Below, in pieces: positions 12,877 through 19,961 of a stretch of DNA of 64,000 nucleotides. Within the stretch, counting starts at the first letter, position 1, and every line of letters begins with the position of its first letter. The DNA lies in contig NZ_JAPEMA010000001.1 of the NCBI RefSeq assembly GCF_026343185.1, positions 4,526,001 to 4,590,000 of the forward strand, read 5' to 3'. The notes under the pieces were generated by a model. The model was not told the origin of the DNA. It saw nothing but the letters and a program-made list of their open reading frames with translations, and ran no database searches. A program made the position numbers and the translations under genes. This DNA is from Streptomyces sp. NBC_00091 (GTDB lineage Bacteria > Actinomycetota > Actinomycetes > Streptomycetales > Streptomycetaceae).

Positions 12877-13230
12877 ATGTCCACCACCACACCCACTACC
12901 ACCCTCTGGCGCCCCACGGGCCCCGTCGAGCTCGACCTGGTCCGCGCCCTCGACTGGCGGGCCTGGCCGCCCCGCCTGCCGGAGCAGCCGATCTTCTACC
13001 CGGTGCTCAACGAGGACTACGCGATCCGCATCGCCCGCGACTGGAACGTCAAACACGACGGCGCGGGCTTCGTGACCCGCTTCGAGGTGGACTCGGCCTT
13101 CCTGGAGCGCTACCCGGTCCAGCGGGCGGGCGGCGAGACGATCCTGGAACTGTGGGTCCCGGCCGAGGACCTCCCCGAGTTCAACGCGCACATCGTGGGC
13201 CGCATCGAGGTGGTCCGCGAGTACCGCTGA
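12877..13230 (+). CDS. Conserved protein of the 'ADP-ribosylation/crystallin J1' group
   Basis: A 117-residue soluble protein. The pattern LWRPTGPxELxLVR near residue 10, then WPPRLPEQPIFYPVLNEDYA and TRFEVDxxFLxRYPVQ, with a FNAHIVGxIEVVxEYR end, is that of a small family usually named ADP-ribosylation/crystallin J1 in actinobacterial genomes. The name is historical and no activity should be assumed. TAGGGT lies seven bases before the ATG with no ribosome site, so the message is probably leaderless. Confidence 0.75.
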   Translation: MSTTTPTTTLWRPTGPVELDLVRALDWRAWPPRLPEQPIFYPVLNEDYAIRIARDWNVKHDGAGFVTRFEVDSAFLERYPVQRAGGETILELWVPAEDLPEFNAHIVGRIEVVREYR

Positions 13231-13308
13231 GGCGGTGGCCGGCGGGGCGGTGGCCGGCGGGGTGCAATGGGCTCGCTCGGGAGCCGGGGGGTCGCGAAGA
13301 ATGGCGGC

Positions 13309-14031
13309 ATGACGACACGCGCCAGGTCCTTCGATGCCGCCGCCGCCCTCTACCACGCGAACCGGCCCGGCTACCCCGACGCGCTGTTCGACGCCGTCGA
13401 GGAACTGGCCGGGCGGCCGCTGCGCGGGGCGCGCGTGGCCGACGTCGGGGCCGGCACCGGGATCGCCACCGCGCTGCTGGCCGCACGCGGGGCACGGGTG
13501 CTCGCCGTCGAGCCCGGGGACGGGATGGCCGCCGAGTTCCGCCGGGCGCACCCCGGGATCCCGGTCGTGCGCGGCGACGGGGACCGCCTCCCGCTGGCCA
13601 CGGCGAGCTTCGACCTCCTGACGTACGCCCAGGCCTGGCACTGGACCCACCCCGACCGCTCCGTCCCCGAGGTCCGCCGCGTGCTGCGCCCCGGCGGGGC
13701 CCTCGCCCTGTGGTGGAACGACCTGGACACCGAAGTGCCCTGGATCGCCGCGCAGGACCAGCGGATCCGGGACTTCCTCGGAGTGATCGGGCTGCCCTCA
13801 CGCGAGTCCCTGGACGGGCTCGAGGTCACCACCCGGAAGGTCCGCTGGTCGCGGCGGATCCCGCTGGAGGCGCACCTGGCCAACCACGCCAGCCACTCCG
13901 CCTTCCTCCTCCTCGGCGAGTCCCGCACCCGGGAGTTCACGGACGCCGAGCGGGCCCGGCTGCTGTCCCTCTTCCCGGACGGGACGGTCGAGGAGCCCTA
14001 CGTCGTCACCCTGCGCGTGGCCGTCGTCTAG
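13309..14031 (+). CDS. Class I SAM-dependent methyltransferase
   Basis: Methyltransferase of 240 residues with a methyltransferase-11 type fold. Motif I is VADVGAGTGIATALL near residue 44, an acidic residue binds the SAM ribose in VLAVEPGDGM, and motif post-I follows at FDLLTYAQAWHW. The last, with LRPGGALALWWND, is typical of the UbiE/Trans-aconitate-like group common in Streptomyces. The substrate cannot be inferred from neighbours. I chose the second ATG because it starts directly at the conserved RSFDAAAALYHANRPGYP region. Confidence 0.85.
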   Translation: MTTRARSFDAAAALYHANRPGYPDALFDAVEELAGRPLRGARVADVGAGTGIATALLAARGARVLAVEPGDGMAAEFRRAHPGIPVVRGDGDRLPLATASFDLLTYAQAWHWTHPDRSVPEVRRVLRPGGALALWWNDLDTEVPWIAAQDQRIRDFLGVIGLPSRESLDGLEVTTRKVRWSRRIPLEAHLANHASHSAFLLLGESRTREFTDAERARLLSLFPDGTVEEPYVVTLRVAVV

Positions 14032-14050
14032 GGGGGTGTCCGGCAAGCCC

Positions 14051-14488
14051 TCAGTCCAGGCAGAACTCGTTGCCCTCCGGGTCGGTCATCACGATGATCC
14101 CCTCGTCCACGCCATCGGAATCGAGCCGGTACAGCCGCTTCGCTCCCAGCCCCTCCAGCCTGGTGGCCTCCTCCTCCAGCACGGCCATCCGCTCGTCACC
14201 GGTCAGGCCGGGGGCCGAACGCAGGTCCAGGTGCAGGCGGTTCTTCGCCACCGTCTTGCCCTCGGGGACCTTCTGGAAGAACACCCGCGGCCCCTTGCCG
14301 TCCGGATCCGTGATGGCCGACCGGTCGTTGTGGTGCTCGGGCGGTATGCCCCGCGCCGTCAGCGCCGTCGCCCAGTCGGCGAAGCCCTCCGGCGGCGGCT
14401 GGACGCGATAGCCCAGCGCCTCGGCCCAGAACACCGCCTGCGCGCCCGGATCGGCACAGTCGTACGTCACTTGGAATTCCTTGGCCAT
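14051..14488 (-). CDS. VOC-family (glyoxalase-like) protein
   Basis: Small vicinal-oxygen-chelate fold protein of 145 residues. It opens with AKEFQVTYDCADPGAQAVFW, has the repeat-half pattern LHLDLRS in the middle and ends MTDPEGNEFCLD, where the terminal Glu is the usual metal ligand. GGAGG precedes the ATG. Such stand-alone proteins include dioxygenases, glyoxalases and resistance proteins, and this one cannot be assigned. It follows the fadE pair on the same strand, but a 26-base gap and a separate ribosome site suggest independent function. Confidence 0.85.
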   Translation of the reverse strand: MAKEFQVTYDCADPGAQAVFWAEALGYRVQPPPEGFADWATALTARGIPPEHHNDRSAITDPDGKGPRVFFQKVPEGKTVAKNRLHLDLRSAPGLTGDERMAVLEEEATRLEGLGAKRLYRLDSDGVDEGIIVMTDPEGNEFCLD

Positions 14489-14514
14489 GCCGCCTCCGAC
14501 CGCTCGAAACCTGC

Positions 14515-15564
14515 TCATGTCCGCGCCCCGGGGCGTCTCCCGGAGCGCTCCGCCATCCTCGCACCGCCCTCTGACACACCGCTCGCCAATTCCGGTCGCA
14601 CCACCTCCGCCCGGCACGCCGACGGGCTGCCCCACGCGTCGCGCAGCGGGCGGGCCTTGCGCAGCCACAGCGACAGGTCCAGCTCCTCGGTGTAGCCGAC
14701 CGCGCCGTGCAGCTGGAGGGCGGTGAGCGCGGCCGCGTACGCCGCCTCGCCGGCGGTCAGCTTCGCCGCCGCCACGTCCCGGCGCGACAGGGACAGCGCC
14801 GCCGCCCACACCAGCGGCCGGGCGAACTCCAGCGCCAGCAGGGTGTCCGCCAGCCGGTGCTTGACCGCCTGGAAACCGCCGATCGGCGTCCCGAACTGGG
14901 TGCGCTGCTTCGCGTACTCCACCGTCCGCGCCAGCAGAGCCTCGCCGACGCCCAGGCACTGGGCCGCCGTCAGCAGCCGCGCCCAGCGCAGGGCCGCCCG
15001 CCCCGCCGCCGTCACCGCCGGGCCCGAGGCGAGCAGTTCCCCGCCCGGGGCCGGCGGGTACAGCCGCCGGGCCGGGTCCGTGGACGCCAGCAGCTCCCCG
15101 TGCCCGCCGGCCAGCCGCAGTTCGCCCGCCTGCGACACCGTGAAGCGGTACGTCGCCGCGTCCGCGTCCAGGGCGTACGGGGACCCGCCCGGCAGCGTCA
15201 GCGTCGCCGTGGCCCCACCCGCGGCCAGCCCCGGCAGGAAGCGCTTCGCCAGCACCTCGTCGCCCAGCTCGGCGAAGAGCACCGACGCCGCCGCCGTCTC
15301 CACCACCGGGCCCGGGACACCCGCCCGCCCCAGCTCCACGAAGCCCAGGGCCAGCTCCACCGGCAGCGGGCCCAGGCCGTCGTACGCCTCCGGCGCGGCC
15401 AGCGCGAACAGCCCCGTCCCGGCGAGCCGGGACCACAGCGCCCGCCCCGGCCCGTGCTCCCCGGCCGCCCAGGCCCGTACCGTCGCCGGGACCTCCGCCG
15501 CGCCGAGCAGGGAGCGCAGCGTACGGGCGAAGTCCGACTGTTCCTCGGTCAGCAGGAAGCGCAT
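14515..15564 (-). CDS. Acyl-CoA dehydrogenase, smaller partner subunit (FadE32/FadE33-like)
   Basis: Acyl-CoA dehydrogenase homologue of 349 residues. The N-terminal helical domain begins MRFLLTEEQSDFARTLR; the C-terminal domain contains RTQFGTPIGGFQAVKHRLAD and LQLHGAVGYTEELDLSLWLR. The middle beta domain is short and weakly conserved. That is typical of the smaller chain in alpha2beta2 steroid-type dehydrogenases, where the FAD sites are shared with the partner. Its ATG overlaps the fadE31 stop (ATGA), so the two are co-translated. In Mycobacterium tuberculosis fadE31, fadE32 and fadE33 are adjacent in the same order. Confidence 0.85.
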   Translation of the reverse strand: MRFLLTEEQSDFARTLRSLLGAAEVPATVRAWAAGEHGPGRALWSRLAGTGLFALAAPEAYDGLGPLPVELALGFVELGRAGVPGPVVETAAASVLFAELGDEVLAKRFLPGLAAGGATATLTLPGGSPYALDADAATYRFTVSQAGELRLAGGHGELLASTDPARRLYPPAPGGELLASGPAVTAAGRAALRWARLLTAAQCLGVGEALLARTVEYAKQRTQFGTPIGGFQAVKHRLADTLLALEFARPLVWAAALSLSRRDVAAAKLTAGEAAYAAALTALQLHGAVGYTEELDLSLWLRKARPLRDAWGSPSACRAEVVRPELASGVSEGGARMAERSGRRPGART

Positions 15565-16709
15565 CAGCGGCGGCCCTTCGGAAGGCCGAGCAGCCGCTCG
15601 GCGATGATGTCGCGCTGGATCTCGTTCGTGCCCGCGTAGATCGGCCCGGCCAGCGAGAAGATCCACGGCTCGGCCCACACGCCCTGCGCCAGTTCCGCGT
15701 CGGCGCCCAGCAGGTCCAGGGCCGTCTCGTGCAGGGCGATGTCGTACTGCGACCAGAACACCTTGTTCAGGCTGGACTCGGCGCCGATGCTCCCGCCCGC
15801 CGCGAAACGGGAGGCGCCCGCCCAGGTGAACAGCTCGTAGGCGCGGGCCCCGACCACCGCGTCCGCCACCCGGTCGCGCAGCGCCGTGTCCGCCGGGTCT
15901 CCCTGAGCCCGCCAGAGCGACACGAGCCGGTCGGCCGCCGCCAGGAACCGGCCGGGGGAGCGCAGGGTCAGCCCCCGCTCGTTGCCGGTGGTGGACATCG
16001 CGATCCGCCAGCCCTGCCCCGGCTCCCCGATCACGTCCTCGTCGGGGACGAACACCCGGTCCAGGAACAGCTCCGCGAAGGCCGGCTTGCCGTCGAGGCG
16101 GCCGATGGGCCGTACCGTCACCCCCGGGGCCCGCAGGTCGAACATCAGGTACGTCAGCCCCTGGTGCGGCTTCGGCGCCCCGGGATCGGTGCGGAAGATG
16201 CCGAAGGCCCGGTCGGCGAAGGCGGCCCGCGAGGACCAGGTCTTCTGCCCCGACAGCAGCCAGCCGCCCTCCGTCCGCACGGCCCGCGACGTCAGCGAGG
16301 CCAGGTCGGAGCCCGACTCCGGCTCCGACCAGGCCTGCGCCCAGACCACCTCGCCGCTCGCCATGGAGGGCAGCACCCGCGCCCGCTGCTCCGCCGTGGC
16401 GTGGTCGAAGAGGGTCGGGGCCAGCAGGCTGATGCCGTTCTGCGAGACCCGGCCGGGCGCGCCCGCCGCCCAGTACTCCTCCTCGAAGACCAGCCACCGC
16501 TCGATGTCCACGCCCCGGCCCCCGTACTCCTCGGGCCAGGACACCGCCGACCAGCGGTCCGCGTGCAGCAGCGCCTCCCACTCCCGGTGCGCCGCGAAAC
16601 CCTCCCCGGTCTCCAGCGAGGGCAGGGGGACGGCCGGGACGTGCGCGCGGAGCCAGTCCCGGGCCTCGGCCCGGAAGGCCTCCACCTCGGGTGCGTGGTC
16701 GAGGTTCAC
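15564..16709 (-). CDS. fadE31: Acyl-CoA dehydrogenase, larger subunit (FadE31-like)
   Basis: Acyl-CoA dehydrogenase of 381 residues, close in length and sequence to mycobacterial FadE31 as I remember it: WPEEYGGRGVDIERWLVFEE, then GAPGRVSQNGISLLAPTLF, AQAWSEPESGSDLASL, and the end IYAGTNEIQRDIIAERLLG, which binds FAD. It should dehydrogenate a CoA ester in steroid C/D-ring breakdown together with the smaller subunit downstream. The GTG start at 16709 follows GGAGG at a long 10-base spacing. The start overlaps the stop of a possible 17-codon leader ORF. It is the first enzyme gene leftward from the KstR2-type operator. Confidence 0.9.
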   Translation of the reverse strand: MNLDHAPEVEAFRAEARDWLRAHVPAVPLPSLETGEGFAAHREWEALLHADRWSAVSWPEEYGGRGVDIERWLVFEEEYWAAGAPGRVSQNGISLLAPTLFDHATAEQRARVLPSMASGEVVWAQAWSEPESGSDLASLTSRAVRTEGGWLLSGQKTWSSRAAFADRAFGIFRTDPGAPKPHQGLTYLMFDLRAPGVTVRPIGRLDGKPAFAELFLDRVFVPDEDVIGEPGQGWRIAMSTTGNERGLTLRSPGRFLAAADRLVSLWRAQGDPADTALRDRVADAVVGARAYELFTWAGASRFAAGGSIGAESSLNKVFWSQYDIALHETALDLLGADAELAQGVWAEPWIFSLAGPIYAGTNEIQRDIIAERLLGLPKGRR

Positions 16710-16759
16710 CTGCTGTTCGCCTCCTTCATGGCGGCACCCTTCACGGCGGCTACGTCCAT
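16706..16759 (-). other. Possible 17-codon leader ORF upstream of fadE31
   Basis: An ATG at 16759 opens MDVAAVKGAAMKEANSR and stops in a GTGA overlap with the fadE31 start. The GGAGG used by fadE31 lies inside it. It might be translated and coupled to fadE31, or it may be chance. It has no ribosome site of note. Confidence 0.25.
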
Positions 16760-16788
16760 GCCGCCGAGCGGGTCCGCCGGCCTTCCCT

Positions 16789-16802
16789 AACAAGTGTTTG
16801 GT
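16789..16802. promoter_or_regulatory. KstR2-type operator 1 (fadE31 / ipdF divergon)
   Basis: AACAAGTGTTTGGT fits the published KstR2 consensus AnCAAGnnCTTGnT at all but one fixed position. It lies between the divergent fadE31 and ipdF transcription units, directly before the TAGGTT-like -10 of the rightward one. The second copy at 26196-26209 differs by one base. Confidence 0.75.
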
Positions 16803-16818
16803 AGGTTAACGTACGGCC

Positions 16819-16860
16819 ATGACCAGCGTCGAGGAGTTCCGCACCGAGGCCCGGGCATGA
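16819..16860 (+). pseudogene. fadE30: Remnant of fadE30 (first codons fused to stop), now a leader ORF
   Basis: The 13-codon ORF MTSVEEFRTEARA ends in TGA, which overlaps the ipdF start as ATGA. The peptide matches the N-terminus of FadE30-type acyl-CoA dehydrogenases (mycobacterial FadE30 begins MQDVEEFRAQVRG as I remember). fadE30 is the gene immediately upstream of the ipdF homologue in Mycobacterium tuberculosis. An in-frame internal deletion that kept the start, the first 12 codons or so and the coupled stop explains it. The ORF may still couple translation to ipdF. Confidence 0.6.
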
Positions 16861-17639
16861 CCGCGCCCGCGTACGTCCCCGCCCACGGGCTGCTCCGGGG
16901 CCGCACCGCCGTCATCACCGCCGCCGCCGGAGCCGGCATCGGCGGGGCCACCGCCCGCCGCTTCCTGGAGGAGGGCGCCGCCGTCCTGATCAGCGACGCC
17001 CACGCCCGCCGGCTCAAGGAGACCGAGGACGCCCTCGCCGCCGAGTTCGGCGCCGGCAAGGTCGCCTCCCTGCCCTGCGACGTCACCTCCGAGGAACAGG
17101 TCCAGGCCCTCTTCGCGCACGCCGAGCGGCTGCACGGCGGCCTCGACGTCGTCGTCAACAACGCCGGCCTCGGCGGCACCGCCGCCCTCGTCGACATGAC
17201 CGACGAGCAGTGGGGCCGGGTCCTCGACGTCACCCTGAACGGCACCTTCCGCTGCACCCGCGCCGCGCTGCGCTCCCTGAAGGCCGCCGGCCGCGGCGGA
17301 GTCGTCGTCAACAACGCCTCCGTCATCGGCTGGCGCGCCCAGACCGGCCAGGCCCACTACGCCGCCGCCAAGGCCGGGGTGATGGCACTGACCCGCTGCG
17401 CGGCACTGGAGGCCGCCGGGTTCGGCGTACGGATCAACGCGGTCGCCCCGAGCCTGGCCATGCATCCGCACCTGGTGAAGGTCACCAGCGAGGAGCTGCT
17501 GAGCGAGCTGACGGCCCGCGAGGCCTTCGGCCGGTACGCCGAGCCGTGGGAGATCGCCAACGTCATCGTCTTCCTGGCCAGCGGCTACTCCTCGTACATG
17601 ACCGGCGAGACCGTCTCGGTCAGCAGCCAGCACGCGTAG
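16857..17639 (+). CDS. ipdF: SDR dehydrogenase of steroid C/D-ring degradation (IpdF-like)
   Basis: Short-chain dehydrogenase of 260 residues, closely similar to Rv3559c (IpdF). It shares TAAAGAGIGGATARR at the NAD site, VNNAGLGG, NNASVIGWRAQ and then YAAAKAGVMALTRC. The end YSSYMTGETVSVSSQH is also shared. IpdF oxidises a hydroxyacyl-CoA derivative of the steroid C/D-ring acid HIP in mycobacteria. The ATG overlaps the stop of the fadE30 remnant. It heads the order ipdF-kstR2-fadA6, with only 15 and 18 bases between genes, so one transcript from the operator at 16789 is likely. Confidence 0.9.
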   Translation: MTAPAYVPAHGLLRGRTAVITAAAGAGIGGATARRFLEEGAAVLISDAHARRLKETEDALAAEFGAGKVASLPCDVTSEEQVQALFAHAERLHGGLDVVVNNAGLGGTAALVDMTDEQWGRVLDVTLNGTFRCTRAALRSLKAAGRGGVVVNNASVIGWRAQTGQAHYAAAKAGVMALTRCAALEAAGFGVRINAVAPSLAMHPHLVKVTSEELLSELTAREAFGRYAEPWEIANVIVFLASGYSSYMTGETVSVSSQHA

Positions 17640-17654
17640 GCCGAGAATGGGCGC

Positions 17655-18266
17655 GTGCCAACGAACAAGAAGCCGCAGGTGACACCCTCACCGGAGCGCC
17701 GCCGGGAACTCCTCGGCACCGCCGCCGAGGTCTTCGCCGCCCAGGGCTACAACGCCACCACCGTCCGCAAGATCGCCGACGCCGCCGGGATGCTCGCCGG
17801 CAGCCTCTACTACCACTTCGATTCCAAGGAATCGATGCTCGACGAGATCCTCTCGGCCTTCCTGAACGAGCTGTGGGCGGGGTACGACACCGTCCTCGCC
17901 GCCGGCCTCGGCCCCAGGGAGACCATCGAGGCCCTCGTCACCGAGTCCTTCCGGGAGATCGACCGGCACCGCGCCGCCGTCGCCATCTACCAGAAGGAAG
18001 CCCGCACGCTCTCCGCGCAGCCCCGCTTCCACTACCTCTCCGACTCGCAGCAGAAGTTCGAGAAGGCGTGGCTCGGGACGCTGGAGCGGGGGGTCGCCGC
18101 CCAGGTCTTCCGCGCCGACCTCGACATCCGCCTGACCTACCGCTTCGTCCGCGACACGGTGTGGGTCGCGGCGTCCTGGTACCGGCCGGGCGGCCAGCAC
18201 AGCCCCGAGGAGATCGCCCGCCAGTACCTGTCGATGGTGCTGGACGGGATCGCCGTACGCCCCTGA
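17655..18266 (+). CDS. kstR2: TetR-family repressor KstR2
   Basis: TetR-type regulator of 203 residues (GTG start). The helix-turn-helix runs from about residue 20 to 62 (TTVRKIADAAGMLAGSLYYHF). The ligand domain shares distinctive stretches with mycobacterial KstR2: VAIYQKEARTLSAQPRFHYL, YRFVRDTVWV and SWYRPGG, then YLSMVLDGI. KstR2 represses C/D-ring genes and is relieved by HIP-CoA. Here it sits inside one of the two operons that carry its likely operator, so it should be autoregulated. Confidence is high for the family and good for orthology. Confidence 0.92.
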   Translation: MPTNKKPQVTPSPERRRELLGTAAEVFAAQGYNATTVRKIADAAGMLAGSLYYHFDSKESMLDEILSAFLNELWAGYDTVLAAGLGPRETIEALVTESFREIDRHRAAVAIYQKEARTLSAQPRFHYLSDSQQKFEKAWLGTLERGVAAQVFRADLDIRLTYRFVRDTVWVAASWYRPGGQHSPEEIARQYLSMVLDGIAVRP

Positions 18267-18284
18267 CCCGTTGAGGAGCCCGCA

Positions 18285-19442
18285 ATGCCCGAGGCCTACA
18301 TAGTCGACGCCGTACGCACCCCCGTGGGACGCAGGGGCGGCGGCCTGTCCGCCGTGCACCCCGCCGACCTGGGCGCCCACGTACTGAAGGCACTGGTCGA
18401 GCGCTCCGGGGTGGACCCGGCCGCGGTGGAGGACGTGGTGTTCGGCTGCCTCGACACGGTCGGGCCGCAGGCCGGCGACATCGCCCGCACGGCGTGGCTG
18501 GCGGCGGGCCTGCCGGAGGAGGTGCCGGGGGTGACGGTGGACCGGCAGTGCGGCTCCTCGCAGCAGGCCGTGCACTTCGCGGCGCAGGGGGTCCTGTCCG
18601 GAACCCAGGACCTGGTGGTCGCGGGCGGCACCCAGAACATGTCGATGATCCCGATCGCCTTCGCCTCCCGGCAGGCCGCGGAGCCGCTGGGCTTCACCGA
18701 GGGCCCCTACGCGGGATCGGCCGGCTGGCGGGCGCGGTACGGGGACGCTCCGGTGAACCAGTTCCACGGGGCGCAGCTCATCGCGCGGAAGTGGGAGATC
18801 TCGCGGCGGGACATGGAGGAGTTCGCCCTGCGCTCCCACCAGCGGGCGATCCGCGCGATCGACGAGGGCCGCTTCGCCCGGGAGACCGTCGCCTACGGGG
18901 AGGTCCGGGTGGACGAGGGGCCGCGCCGGGACACCACCCTGGAGAAGATGGCCGGGCTCAAGCCGGTGGTCGAGGGCGGCACCATCACGGCGGCCGTCTC
19001 CTCCCAGGTCTCGGACGGCGCGGCGGCCATGCTGATCGCCTCCGAGCGGGCGGTCGCCGAGCACGGCCTCACGCCCCGGGCCCGCATCCACCACCTGTCG
19101 GTGCGCGGCGAGGACCCCATCCGCATGCTGTCGGCCCCGATCCCGGCGACGGCGTACGCCCTGAAGAAGACCGGCCTCACCCTGGACGACATCGACCTGG
19201 TCGAGATCAACGAGGCCTTCGCCCCGGTGGTCCTGGCCTGGCTGAAGGAGACGGGCGCCGACCCCGACCGGGTCAACGTCAACGGCGGCGCCATCGCCCT
19301 GGGGCACCCGCTGGGGGCGACGGGCGTGAAGCTGATGACCACCCTGCTGCACGAGCTGGAGCGCACGGGAGGTCGCTACGGCCTCCAGACCATGTGCGAG
19401 GGCGGCGGACAGGCCAACGTGACGATCATCGAGCGGCTGTAG
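18285..19442 (+). CDS. fadA6: Acetyl-CoA acyltransferase (thiolase) FadA6
   Basis: Thiolase of 385 residues, the length of FadA6. The catalytic Cys89 is in VDRQCGSSQQA, followed by GGTQNMS; the NEAF motif and GHPLGATG supply the active-site Asn and His, and CEGGGQ near the end supplies the second Cys. Long identical-looking blocks with mycobacterial FadA6 include EKMAGLKPLVEGG-type and NVNGGAIALGHPLGATG. It cleaves a 3-oxoacyl-CoA late in C/D-ring degradation. It follows kstR2 by 18 bases with GAGGAG as ribosome site and ends the operon. Confidence 0.93.
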   Translation: MPEAYIVDAVRTPVGRRGGGLSAVHPADLGAHVLKALVERSGVDPAAVEDVVFGCLDTVGPQAGDIARTAWLAAGLPEEVPGVTVDRQCGSSQQAVHFAAQGVLSGTQDLVVAGGTQNMSMIPIAFASRQAAEPLGFTEGPYAGSAGWRARYGDAPVNQFHGAQLIARKWEISRRDMEEFALRSHQRAIRAIDEGRFARETVAYGEVRVDEGPRRDTTLEKMAGLKPVVEGGTITAAVSSQVSDGAAAMLIASERAVAEHGLTPRARIHHLSVRGEDPIRMLSAPIPATAYALKKTGLTLDDIDLVEINEAFAPVVLAWLKETGADPDRVNVNGGAIALGHPLGATGVKLMTTLLHELERTGGRYGLQTMCEGGGQANVTIIERL

Positions 19443-19554
19443 CGACGACGGCGGCAGGGGCCGTGGAGGAGTGGTGACCCAGGTCGCAGCACCACCCGCC
19501 CGAGGTGTGCTAGCTTTGGGGGCGTTGCAGTTGTGGTACCCATGAACTTTATGT

Positions 19555-19591
19555 GCGCCTACGGACTTCCGCAGGCGCTTTTATTGTTTTT
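19555..19591 (+). promoter_or_regulatory. Intrinsic-terminator-like hairpin in the csp leader
   Basis: GCGCCT-a-CGG-actt-CCG-c-AGGCGC folds into a stem with one internal A/C mismatch and a 4-base loop. It is followed directly by TTTTATTGTTTTT. This is the only T-rich intrinsic terminator I find in the window, and it lies inside the 5' leader, 48 bases before the cold-shock start. Read-through would have to be controlled, or a short leader RNA is made. TAGCTT at 19511-19516 is a possible -10. Confidence 0.6.
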
Positions 19592-19639
19592 CCCGGAATC
19601 TCCCGGATGGGGCCCTTGCCGCCTATTCAGGAGATTCAA

Positions 19640-19843
19640 ATGGCTAACGGTACCGTGAAGTGGTTCAACTCGGAAAAGGGCTTCGGCTTCATCGAGCAGG
19701 ACGGTGGCGGCCCGGACGTCTTCGCCCACTACTCGAACATCGCCACCCAGGGCTTCCGTGAGCTCACCGAGGGTCAGCGCGTGACCTTCGACGTCACCCA
19801 GGGCCAGAAGGGCCCCCAGGCGGAGAACATCCTCCCCGCCTAA
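19640..19843 (+). CDS. Cold-shock protein (CspA family)
   Basis: Single cold-shock domain of 67 residues that binds single-stranded RNA and DNA. RNP1 is KGFGFIEQ (residues about 16-23) and RNP2 is [17 protein letters not shown] at the start and [10 protein letters not shown] at the end are as expected. AGGAG lies seven bases before the ATG. The leader is about 120 bases and AT-richer than its surroundings, as in other cold-shock genes, and contains the terminator-like hairpin. A clean terminator follows the gene. Confidence 0.95.
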   Translation: MANGTVKWFNSEKGFGFIEQDGGGPDVFAHYSNIATQGFRELTEGQRVTFDVTQGQKGPQAENILPA

Positions 19844-19855
19844 GTTCTTCAGCAT

Positions 19856-19889
19856 GCCGGGGTCCGCACCGTGAGGTGCGGGCCCCGGC
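19856..19889 (+). terminator. Terminator of the cold-shock gene
   Basis: A 15-bp stem with one G-U pair (19856-19870 with 19875-19889) and loop GTGA, starting 12 bases after the stop and followed by a moderately T-rich stretch. Confidence 0.85.
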
Positions 19890-19918
19890 TTGTCTGCTGT
19901 CTCGACCTTTGTTGCACC

Positions 19919-19952
19919 TGCCGGTTTCAGGAGGGTGCCGGTTTCAGGAGGG
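19919..19952 (+). repeat. 17-bp tandem duplication carrying the ribosome site
   Basis: TGCCGGTTTCAGGAGGG occurs twice in direct contact, 19919-19935 and 19936-19952. Each copy carries an AGGAGG Shine-Dalgarno sequence; the second lies nine bases before the helicase ATG. Confidence 0.9.
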
Positions 19953-19961
19953 CTTTCTCGC

